NCBI RefSeq assembly: GCF_963678635.1
Contig: NC_087064.1
Location: 18,402,509 to 18,466,508, forward strand
Direction of reading: 5' to 3'
DNA length: 64,000 nt
DNA from: Symsagittifera roscoffensis
Taxonomy: Eukaryota > Xenacoelomorpha > Acoela > Convolutidae
In this document: positions 56,401 to 64,000 of the stretch, piece after piece
How the letters are laid out: every line of letters starts with the position of its first letter
Position numbering within the stretch: position 1 is the stretch's first letter
The notes under the pieces: model-generated
Told to the model about the DNA's origin: nothing
The model's input: the letters and a program-made list of their open reading frames with translations, nothing else
Databases searched by the model: none
Program-made: the position numbers and the translations under genes

Positions 56401-59400
56401 CTAGAACGAAATGTTGTCGTATACTCGTTTTTTGAGTAATCATGAAATCAAACGACCCACTGCCTAATAGGGTTAACATTAAATTCCAAATTAGAAGAAA
56501 AACATCAATCAGCATGCTAGATCAACATTAAATTCAACACATGAATTAGTGGAATTATAATGTAATATTAGCCAGTCATTCATACCATGCAATACACACA
56601 CATACAACACCTAGTGCACTTACCTTTTCGCATACACCGCAGTCCTATTAAAGTTCAAAGTTTTCGAATAAATATCATTTCATTCAAATAGCAAGCATTA
56701 CTTCGACAACCCAAATTTTTTTTAAAATTACGTTCAATTCAGAAACGTGTCATGGCTGAATTTCTAATACTTGAGAAGCTCGGAAAATTTTTAACTCAGA
56801 CCTTTTACTTTTTACTCCTATTAAAACTATTACATTTCCGAAAAATCTCACAAACATTTTAGATCCGTGCCTGAGTAGCTTGAAACTGTACTGACCCGTC
56901 GAACTTTGCAGCTGCGTTGAGTTGTGAGATCTGCTGGAGGGTAAAGTCGCGTACGTTGCCAGTGCCGTCAGTAGTTCTGTCCACCGTGTCATCATGAAAC
57001 AACACTGCCACTTTGTCACTCGTCAACTGAATGTCAATTTCTACCCCATCAAATCCATTGGAGGCCGCCTACAAAACACAGTATAAAAAATTTCTACAGC
57101 GACTTTCTGCAACGGTTAACATAGTTTTTAAGTTCCCCAGAATAATTGTCGAAATGAAAAAAGCACAACTAGTTCCTGCACAGAATATTCCAGCGAAAAA
57201 AAACAGCGTTGAACTCTCTGATCTAGCTGCAAAACTTATCCATATTAAAAGAAGCATTGAAACAGGAGACACTAAATGGGCAATTAGGTCATGGGAAAAG
57301 TACATAAAAAGTTCTGGGCATCATTGCGAATGATTAGACTCAACAGAATAACAAAATTGTTTAAAAATGAACACCAAGATGAAATAGTACTTCGCTTTCG
57401 CACACACAAACAAATTACACGAAAAACTTGAAGCGTCTAAAAATGAAAAAGCGTTTTTCCCCTTTTTTGGATTTTCACAAGTTTTCCCAATTCAATCCGG
57501 CATTTAGTTAGAGGCCTAATTGAGTGTGTAATTTTAAGCTTCCGAGTTTTAAAAAATAAGTTCTGATTCAGTCGGCTATTAATTAGCCAATTTAAACTCA
57601 ATTTTGAGCAATAAAATACCGTTCCAATTGAAATATGGCAAAAGTTTGATCCAAATAATGACATAAGTTAATTCAATTCTAACTTTGACAAAATCATTCA
57701 ATTAACTATTAGACTTACACCTGAACATGACAAAGAAGCGAAGCCGAACTTCAGACCAGCAAAAAAGTTGCAAAAGGCGGTTACGAAATAATGTCCAGCC
57801 AACAGCGCCAGACCACCTTACTCTATTCAAACACCAGCCACCAACAAAGCGGATACAACAAATGCTATCAAATTATATGCTGCAAAAGTCACTAACTCGT
57901 TGAGCACTAATTAAAGCTAGTTAAATTGCAAAAAAGTCACGGAATATAGGCGTTTTCTTGCATAAGAAATAATGAAATTATTTTAACCAATTTACATAAG
58001 AATGAACATATTCTAACTATCTCATGGTCATCATTTTAAAAAGTCAAAAATAAGACAAACTAGAACTATGTGAAACAGCTGAGACATCATTTTAGAAGAA
58101 GAAGAAGAAGAATTTATTTCTCCATATAGTTGATAATACAAGCATCAATTTATTTAAATTATTAAATCAACAAAATGGAGGGGATAGACAAAAGGCGCAG
58201 TATGTGCCTACTTGACGTCTACCCGTTGAACAAATTATGATTGCAACTAAGTAATAAAGATAAATTTACATTCGAATAAATATAGGATTGTGGGGAAAAA
58301 TTTATTTTTCCCCTAAAATTAAGCCCTCATTAAGGAATAGTTATTACATCTAGTCCTGTCATTTCGGCCAATTCTCTTTCTATCTGACGAACTAAGAGTA
58401 TGAGAATTAATATGAAAAAAAACGAATAACTTATTGAAAAACGCTGCTAATCTCAAAAAAATTAATTGCGTGCAATTCCATGCACATTAATCGACCAATC
58501 AAATAATTAAATAAATGAGAAAAATGTTTTTTCTTGATTAAAATTTTTTTATTAAAACTTATTTATAAAATTTTAGAACAAAAAGTCAAATTCTGCAAAA
58601 AAAATCTTGTTACTCAATTATCTCAACCAATGAGGCTCAACAAATGGAATTCAGAAAATTAGAGGAAAGCTGAAACTTCTTGATGAGTACGAGCTATGGG
58701 ATCTAAGCGAAAAAAAAACAGACCGGCAATAGTTCGAAAAAGCAGAAAAATTCAAGCTTGCAAAAAAAAGCAGGTCCTGACCGCATTAGAACCACAAGTT
58801 TTGTCGTCTCAAGCAGCTGTGTTATCTCTACAGCAGATGCGCTGGAGGGTTGATTAATTGATTTTATAACAAATTTTATTTGAACGAATTCTGAGGAACA
58901 AATCGGAAACAAAAAAAATCATGGAAAATTTTAGTGTAATTGTTATAGAAATGAATTACTTAAAACATCAGAAGGATTCGGGCTACATGAAAATCATTTA
59001 TTTCTTGCTCAAAGCCAATGGATTAAAAAAATTTAAAAAATCGAGATTCTTACAAGTACTCAAAAACTTTGCACACACAGCCAGAAACAACCACACTCCT
59101 AAATTTCGTAAGACACTCACCGCAGACCTTCGTAGAGAAAACGGTCAAGTCAAAATTGCTTCAAAAAATATGAAAATGTCTATAGAAACGTTAAGGAACA
59201 AAACAATACCCTATGCCCACAACTTGAATCGCTTTCAAACGAAACTGCTCTACCCTAAAATTTTTCAAATTAATAAGAACAAAAACTAGTTACAGGCACT
59301 TTTAGAACAAAAATGAAGTCAGAATCCATCCATCCGGAAAAACTGAAAACTTAATATACAAAAACTGAGGATAATTTAAGAAATTCAAACTAAAAATTTC

Positions 59401-60305
59401 AAAAAAAAAATCAAGTTTAACAGGAAAGTTTGACGCGTATAAAAACAGGATTTGATGAACTATATTTAAACACTTAAAAATTGAAATATATATATATATA
59501 ACATACTAAAAATAAGCAATATACCAAAAACAATACAGAATAAAGAAGCCGGCAAGTGGGACGAAATCAATAAATCAATATATGAGACAAATTCAGCTAT
59601 ATAAACAGTATCACTTCTGTAGCTGTAGACCAGCTGATGAATACAGATGTTAAACGTGCAACTTTGCTAAAAATCGTAACTTAAAATTGAAGACACTGTG
59701 AACAAAGTTCCTTTCAGGAAAAAAATCAAATACCCGGTTCCATCATCTTTGCTTCTGGCGAAGGTAAATATGAGTACAAGAAATGAAAGAAATGAAGTCT
59801 GCTTATATTAAAAATAATAAAAATACAAGTCCTAATCTAAGCATGAGATCATCATCCCACCAAATCTATTGAATCACTGAAAGGCGGTGACACGGATTTG
59901 CGTACACAAAAAACTACTTCAATGCTCAGCACTTTGAGGTTTGGCAGCGCTAACACATGAGTCCTGTAGTGCTGCACATCAGGGTATTTGGAAAGTAAAC
60001 AAAATTCTGGGGATGAGATGTTTTTCCATCTGATTATTTTTTACCTTATGAATGGCTCCTATCGTGTTTTCGGGTCCATCTAAAGCCGCTCCCTTGTGCG
60101 CAATCATTTCACACTTCTTTCCTTTAGAGTTAAACAACATGGAAGACTTGGAACTGCTGCGTCGTTTGCAACTCCTCTTGCGCACCTGGTGTGAGACTGC
60201 CAGAGTTATTGCTGGTAAGGCGAGCACAACTGCCCCAGCTATTATGTGGAAAAACTCTAGTTCTAAAACAACATAAATCAGCAAAAGATGATGAAATGAA
60301 AACAT
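50344..60305 (-). CDS. GDE1: GDE1-like membrane glycerophosphodiester phosphodiesterase, six exons, 326 aa
   Basis: Exons on the minus strand: 60305-60045, 57068-56896, 55484-55379, 54947-54855, 51269-51061, 50482-50344. They sum to 981 bases and all phases match. Vertebrate GDE1 (MIR16) is about 330 aa, so this looks complete. GDE1 hydrolyses glycerophosphodiesters such as glycerophosphoinositol and is membrane-anchored. An N-terminal hydrophobic stretch (residues about 5-37) is followed by a basic patch, then IAHKGAALDGPENT (residues 68-81), VEIDI (96-100), FHDDTVDRTTDGTG (111-124) and FFDIK (171-175): the GDPD catalytic and metal-site motifs in order. A second hydrophobic segment (FLLWLLPWTVVQICLYILF) in exon 5 matches the one in GDE1, and the C-terminus has VVVWTVNDD and VITDS. 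Odd: the motif is HKG, not HRG. The 5' end is uncertain, because a strong acceptor at 60,262 could instead join an exon at 63,077-62,997. Confidence 0.9.
51061..51269 (-). CDS. GDE1: GDE1-like exon 5 (second hydrophobic segment)
   Basis: Acceptor TTGCTATTTAG, donor GCGA|GTCAGT, phase 0 to phase 2. It begins VKRIDPNIAVVPIYSKF, then a 20-residue hydrophobic run rich in Leu, Trp and Ile, then VVSVDHRLIS. Confidence 0.8.
51690..52640 (+). repeat. satellite-like tandem array, unit about 170-190 bp
   Basis: Five to six diverged copies marked by GATTCGCAACCCCTGAGAGT, CAACTACAGGGTTGGGAATT and AACGTCATATCTCGAAAACT in fixed order. It lies entirely within the intron between GDE1 exons 4 and 5. Confidence 0.85.
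52999..53599. mobile_element. foldback element with about 260-bp arms
   Basis: The left arm 52,999-53,260 and the right arm 53,340-53,599 are reverse complements over nearly their whole length, starting ATTTGGAATTTTTGACATAA against TTATGTCAAAAATTCCAAAT. The loop is about 80 bases, itself with AATCAATTTG / CAATTTGATT words. No ORF. Confidence 0.95.
53755..53975 (+). mobile_element. copy 3 of the GGGGCGGATCTAGG element
   Basis: It starts AGGGGCGGATCTAGGTTTTT and has GGGGGTGGATTTTC, TTTGTCAAC and GGCGCCTTCAGAACATTTTT in the order seen at 39.4 and 42.1 kb. It follows directly after the composite inverted-repeat element. Confidence 0.6.
53990..54380 (-). repeat. tRNA-derived SINE family 2, copy 3
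   Basis: Head on the minus strand about 54,258-54,180 (TAGTCTGGAGG, then TGGGCTTGAAACTG where box B has changed). Flanks match 49,130-49,520 almost throughout. Confidence 0.75.
54855..54947 (-). CDS. GDE1: GDE1-like exon 4
   Basis: 31 codons between acceptor TTTCAATAG and donor AAA|GTTAGT, phase 0 to 0. It reads LLDQFKRYPQLYSRSVICAF, matching the FPQLYNNSVVCSF region of GDE1. Confidence 0.85.
55379..55484 (-). CDS. GDE1: GDE1-like exon 3
   Basis: Acceptor TTTTGTTGTTAAG, donor CAG|GTGCTC, phase 2 to phase 0. It reads DWPNSETVPVLADAVD then HDLFVFFDIKD, the conserved lysine strand of GDPD enzymes. Confidence 0.85.
55510..56130 (+). repeat. dispersed AT-rich repeat, copy 2, with a local tandem expansion of its end
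   Basis: 55,510-55,950 matches the repeat at 25,935-26,530. Its last segment (GGTCGGAACAAAAAA then CCGAATACAAA) is then repeated with starts at 55,937, 56,001, 56,062 and 56,115, periods 64, 61 and 53. The small ORFs there on both strands are products of the repeat. Confidence 0.85.
56131..56890. other. GDE1 intron; nothing supported
   Basis: AT-rich intronic sequence between exons 3 and 2. ORF 56,309-56,515 lacks motifs. Confidence 0.45.
56896..57068 (-). CDS. GDE1: GDE1-like exon 2 (metal-site motifs)
   Basis: Acceptor TGTTTTGTAG, donor GACGG|GTCAGT, phase 0 to phase 2. It carries GFDGVEIDIQLTSDK and HDDTVDRTTDGTG, the core of the GDPD active site. Confidence 0.9.
57069..58690. other. GDE1 intron 1, repeat-poor part
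   Basis: Contains a weak hairpin-repeat copy at 57,729-57,760 and a GAA microsatellite at 58,097-58,115. A + strand frame to 57,333 reads ELSDLAAKLIHIKRSIETG and looks faintly protein-like, but it overlaps GDE1 exon 2 antisense and has no support. Confidence 0.4.
58690..58855 (-). repeat. tRNA-derived SINE family 3, copy 2
   Basis: The minus strand from 58,848 reads GCGCATCTGCTGTAGAGATA then CAGCTGCTTGAGACGAC and GTGGTTCTAATGCGG (box-B-like). The body matches 44,640-44,760, including a GTTCGAAAAAGCA segment. Confidence 0.6.
58920..59770 (+). mobile_element. second copy of the decayed element seen at 33.0-34.0 kb
   Basis: An ORF at 58,921-59,289 (122 aa, Lys/Asn-rich; contains TARNNHTPKFRKTLTADLRR) matches DNA at 33,490-33,665. 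It is followed at 59,606 by the CAGTATCACTTC element that begins the 547-bp duplication at 33,886. A (TA)n run lies at 59,487-59,499. It is intronic to GDE1. Confidence 0.5.
60045..60305 (-). CDS. GDE1: GDE1-like exon 1 (membrane segment and HKG motif)
   Basis: ATG at 60303-60305 opens an 87-codon stretch ending PENTIGAIHK at donor AAG|GTAAAA (phase 0). It encodes the hydrophobic N-terminus, a KKRS/RR-rich stretch and IAHKG. An internal acceptor (TTATGTTGTTTTAG, exon start 60262, phase 1) means the first 43 bases may be intronic in another isoform. Confidence 0.75.
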
Positions 60306-60309
60306 TGCA

Positions 60310-61870
60310 AAACAAAAAAATCCAAGCTTAGGAACGAATTGGTGCAATTGTGAGCGTAACAAAAAATATTCTTCTTCTCAGGAAACTTCACCGCTTAATT
60401 GTTTTTTCATATTTGTTTTTAAACTTATTTAAAAAAGAAGGAAAATGCAAATTGATGATGCCAAAAGAATCCAGACTATTGATACCCCTTCTAATCTTCT
60501 ATTCAGTTTGAAGACCAAACGCAAATAACCAGGCCAGAAAACAGAAGCTTTACCAGATAAGTCTCTGCGCCAAATTGGACATTGATTCTATCGATACAAA
60601 GAAAATATTTGAAGATACTATCGCTAAATCAAGTGAAAACCTGATTCCACAATTAATCACAGAAGAAAGGCAGTGCCATAACGTAAATAATTGAAGAAGC
60701 TGCTGCCCAAATTAAGTCCTAAGTTGTGTCGGAAATTAAACGATCCAAAATTCGATTTTTCGAGAATTATACCTTTTTTTTTAATTTGAGCGCAGCCACA
60801 TGCAGGTGACAGTCACACAATCCGATTTTTTTTGATTGAAACCAGAAACTCAGATTTGTGAGGGTAGTTTTCGAGAGAAATCAAACTTCTTCAACAAAAA
60901 AAACAACAAAATTTTGACTTTTCCGAGGACCATTACTCTTGGTCAATGAAAACAATTTGACAAAACCTCTCACGTAGCGGAGCTTGCCACCACCCATCCT
61001 ATCCAGTAAAACCAACATCTCAGATTTGGGATTGTGGTTTTTGAGAAAACGAAAGAAAAATCCAAAAATAAGGGTCAAAAATTCTCCCAGACTTTTTCGA
61101 AGGCTGTAGATAATAATGGTGTAACAATATAGAATCTAGGCACACAAATGATTACGCGGCCTTCTCAATGATACCCGTTTTCTTGAAAATCGGTATGTAG
61201 TATTTTGAAGAAAAAAAATTTGCAAAAAGTGAAAACAATTTCCAAAGCGACTCAAAAACATAAGAAATACAAAAAACTCGATTCGTTACATTTACAATAC
61301 ATCTCTTTTCATCAAACACGAACTGTAGGAAAAGCTCTGAGCAAGACATTTGAATTCCAAATTAGCAACGGATCAAAACTTACGAAGCGGTTAATTTTCG
61401 AAACAAAGCGGTCAATCTTCGAGCATAACAAATTGAGCCGAAAAAAATATTGAACTCAAACCCAGACCTTAGGGTGCAAATCGACCGCGTTACCTCCAAG
61501 GCAAGCGGGAAGAAGCCTGAACGTTGTTAGGATTCAATAATAAAGCAAGTGCAAATTCTTGTAAGAAAAGTTGTTTACGGGTAAAAAACAGTCGAATGCC
61601 CGATTAAAGACAATTGCTCTTGCACGTGTAATCAATGGAAAGGACATTTATCGAATCCAAAGATTCTATCAAAGAGATGTTTGAATTTTAACCACAGTGT
61701 TTGAGGGTTACCGCAAGGATGAGACGGCATTGACCCATTTAAAAGTAGTCGAAAATTGTTTGAAGATTTGGAAGCACTAGTTCACTGCCAGATATAATTC
61801 AAACTATTTGATGAAGGTTACATAAAAAATAAGTCTGTTTCTCGTGAATGCAAAGAGCTGGAGTAATGAT
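60310..61870. other. region upstream of GDE1 exon 1; repeat traces
   Basis: Possible promoter region of the GDE1-like gene, but no clear core promoter can be read. 61,440-61,650 resembles SINE family 2 (GGTCTGGGTTTGAGTTC on the minus strand) and 46,730-46,885. No exon is supported. Confidence 0.4.
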
Positions 61871-61879
61871 TTAACTGCT

Positions 61880-62560
61880 GGACAATTTTCTTGAAAGTAC
61901 AAGTACTGAACCGGTACCACACGTTCTCTTTGAAAATATCAATATCTCTAAAAAGAATCTAGTCTCTGCAAAATATACGAGGCTAATAGAAATGAAAGGA
62001 GTCGATCTGGTGTTGAGAGAACGGACTCGAGTGATTAACTCATCTGCTACTTGCATTGATCATTTTGCCATTAAAAACGTAAATCCATCTCAAGCAGATG
62101 TATTACAACATCAAAGTTTCAGTGAAAATTATCCAGTCGCAATTCAGTTTAGTTTCATTGCCATCGCGATTAAGTTTCTAGCCCTATATCTTGGCTTTGA
62201 ATGAATTCAAACAAAAGTTGTTTTTTTTTTACCATGAGCACTCATTTAGTAATTTTGTGCTACAAGTTAACGTAAATACTGGATTCAAAAATTTTAGAGA
62301 AATGATTTCTGAAGCTATTGACCGTAAGGCCTCTAAAAAGCCAAGAAGTTTCCTATTTGGTTCACAAATAGCATAAAAGAGCTCAGAACAAAAAGGAATT
62401 ACTTCCATGAAATGAGTTTATAACAAGGCTAATCAAGAATATGTACGTTTAGCAATATGAAAGTTAGAGTAGAAAAAGAAACTTAAGGTACTAAAAAAGA
62501 AAACCATTTCAAAAAATTGTAAATTTGGACTCAAGGCCTATATACAAATTACTTGGGGAC
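61880..62560 (+). mobile_element. AT-rich LINE remnant (endonuclease end and linker)
   Basis: Frames read KGVDLVLRERTRVINSSATC then IDHFAI (62,000-62,080), the PTR-S-TCID endonuclease pattern, and after a frameshift VNVNTGFKNFREMISEAIDR, the linker before reverse transcriptase. It is the same general family as the remnants at 44 kb and 8 kb. Confidence 0.75.
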
Positions 62561-62996
62561 CTCATCCAAAACTGAAATAGAGCAATTCAATGCATTTTTT
62601 ACGATAATAGCTTCTGGTTCGACACCTAAGCTGACAACTTGTAGTCCAATTTTCCCACCCGAAAATAAATTCTATTTTTTCTAACCGAAGTCACACCATT
62701 GGAGATGAGCAGCTGTATTGAAAACTTACCATCCAAAAAAAAATCAACCATTCGGTACAAGAGCTACCATGATCTTTAAAATCCTGAATTTAAATTTCTA
62801 ACTAGTTGAAAATTTTCTAACTTGTTCACAATTTTCGTGATAATTATCTTCTTAATAATAATGAATAAGTTAGTTTCGTACATTCCTAACAGATTATAGT
62901 CTAGAGGTACATTCCTTCTTTGATTACATTACAAAAAAAATCTAGCCAGGACACACCCACATTTACACTTGACCGAGAAACAAAACGCCATCTAAC

Positions 62997-63077
62997 CTAT
63001 CATGATGTTGTTGATGATTGCACTATCAGCTGTGCTTAGAGTCGTCTTGCTCGTCAAATGACACCTTCTCTTCTTGT
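62997..63077 (-). CDS. GDE1: possible alternative 5' exon of the GDE1-like gene
   Basis: An 81-base open segment between acceptor TTTCCAATAG and donor ATAG|GTTAGA (phase 1). Joined to the internal acceptor at 60,262 (also phase 1) it continues in frame into the hydrophobic segment. It has an ATG six bases before the donor (63001-63003), which would give a 314-aa protein, or it could be coding throughout (KKRRCHLTSKTTLSTADSA). There is no other evidence. Confidence 0.35.
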
Positions 63078-63698
63078 CTATTGGAAACTCATTAAAATTA
63101 GTGACCAGCACTTTCTTGGTTACGATAATTAAAATTTATTTAAAATTTCTACGAATAATTTATAAAATCATAGTTTCTATCTGAAAAGGAATCGTATTTA
63201 TAAGCCTACTGGCTGTAAAAGCTCAAAATTATTTTCGCGAAGAATGACTTCAAAATTTTAACAAGCAAAAACAAGCTACCATTACATTTAGCCGTTATGC
63301 AGTTAAACCATGAAGAATATGATAATGTTCAGTGGTCTAATTATATCTATGCTCGAAAAAGTAGCTCACAGAAACTTTTTTTATTTCATTTATCAAAAAG
63401 TTATTTACAAGCAATAATATGTACAATCAAACGCTCAATCACAGTAAAGATCAAATCAAAAGTTCAACCACGTCAAAGTTATTTTCAATGCATAAATTTC
63501 TTTCATAAGTCTTTCTTTTCTATTTCCAGGTCATTTTTGAAAATTAAAACCTCTAGCAGTTCAAAGTACCACATTAGTCTTCAAAAATGATCCCAGACTT
63601 TCTATTTTCAAAATTTTTAAACGAATCTGTCATCTATGCTGTGTAATCACATCTGAGACATCATCAGCCGATGAATCCTTTTTCCCTCTGTTGTCAGT

Positions 63699-63831
63699 TC
63701 ATAGCACTTGCAGCCGGGGTACTTGTGCAGGTGGGTTGTTTGCCTGTAGCACCAGTCCTTCATACTCCAGAATCTGACTGCGGAGAGACTCTGCAGCATC
63801 AGCTACCACATCCGCTGTCATATTGTCCACC
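63699..63831 (-). CDS. last coding exon of an unidentified minus-strand gene
   Basis: Acceptor TTTGTTTTCTACAG precedes 63831, then 43 codons read VDNMTADVVADAAESLRSQI then LEYEGLVLQAN and VPRLQVL, with TGA at 63699-63701. Codon use and GC content rise sharply over flanking sequence, as in the GDE1 exons. The peptide is mostly helical and acidic. I do not recognise the family. Earlier exons lie beyond the right edge. Confidence 0.65.
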
Positions 63832-63912
63832 CTGTAGAAAACAAAACATTATCTTTTCCAAAATTTCCCGTTTTTTGCAAACAAACTTCGTTCAGTCAAT
63901 GAACCAAACGAC

Positions 63913-63960
63913 TACATAGAGGCGAAGCGGAGATTCATATCACTTTCGACAAACACAAAC
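63913..63960 (+). repeat. GC-rich hairpin repeat
   Basis: ACATAGAGGCGAAGCGGAG then ATTCATATCACTTTCG, a slightly decayed copy of the dispersed hairpin family, in the same orientation as the others. Confidence 0.75.
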
Positions 63961-64000
63961 ATAAACCAAAACATTACATAACAAAACAAAACTAAAAATG

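Noticed and set aside
57031-57333. 100-residue ORF on the + strand with a plausible helical tail
   Set aside because: Its first part is antisense to GDE1 exon 2, which is strongly supported. No splice site, motif or homologous copy supports it.

Overview
This is nuclear DNA from an animal, almost certainly an invertebrate. It is strongly AT-rich, genes are broken by GT-AG introns of 0.1 to 6 kb, and decayed LINEs, tRNA-derived SINEs, foldback elements and tandem repeats fill the rest. The one gene with a clear vertebrate counterpart is a GDE1-type glycerophosphodiesterase. I cannot name the phylum from sequence alone. No rRNA gene, intact tRNA gene, CRISPR array or bacterial operon is visible.

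Layout. (1) 1-12 kb: a short open frame at the left edge, a Ser/Pro/Thr-rich ORF of doubtful status (845-1234), and on the + strand the long last coding exon (4270-5804) of a protein joining the end of a von Willebrand A domain, a papain-like domain and a zinc ribbon. Its 5' exons are not found. A 231-bp tandem duplication and LINE remnants follow. (2) 12.2-32.9 kb, minus strand: two head-to-tail paralogous genes, B (12,258-22,237; about 966 aa) and A (23,534-32,911; about 1,114 aa). Both encode proteins with several atypical double-stranded-RNA-binding-domain-like (dsRBD-like) modules separated by disordered linkers. Each module is split at the same point by a phase-1 intron. The reconstructed joins keep frame over nine exons. 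Their introns hold a GC-rich internally deleted LINE (17.96-19.4 kb), a SINE, and a threefold 1-kb duplication full of CA arrays (27.6-30.9 kb). (3) 33-50 kb: mostly repeats, namely a 547-bp tandem duplication, a nested foldback, copies of an element with a hAT-like end, AT-rich LINE pieces, SINEs and an orphan exon candidate at 42.7 kb. (4) 50.3-60.3 kb, minus strand: a complete six-exon GDE1-like gene (326 aa), with HKG where the catalytic motif is normally HRG. Its introns carry a satellite and foldback elements. (5) 60.3-64 kb: LINE remnants, a possible alternative 5' exon for GDE1, and the last coding exon of an unidentified minus-strand gene at 63.7-63.8 kb.

The most novel parts are the tandem pair of multi-dsRBD-like genes (with a possible SUMO-interaction motif in each), the vWA/papain/zinc-ribbon fusion, and a short GC-rich hairpin repeat present in at least 13 copies, all in one orientation. 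Exon coordinates come from reading splice sites and frames by eye and have not been tested against transcripts.
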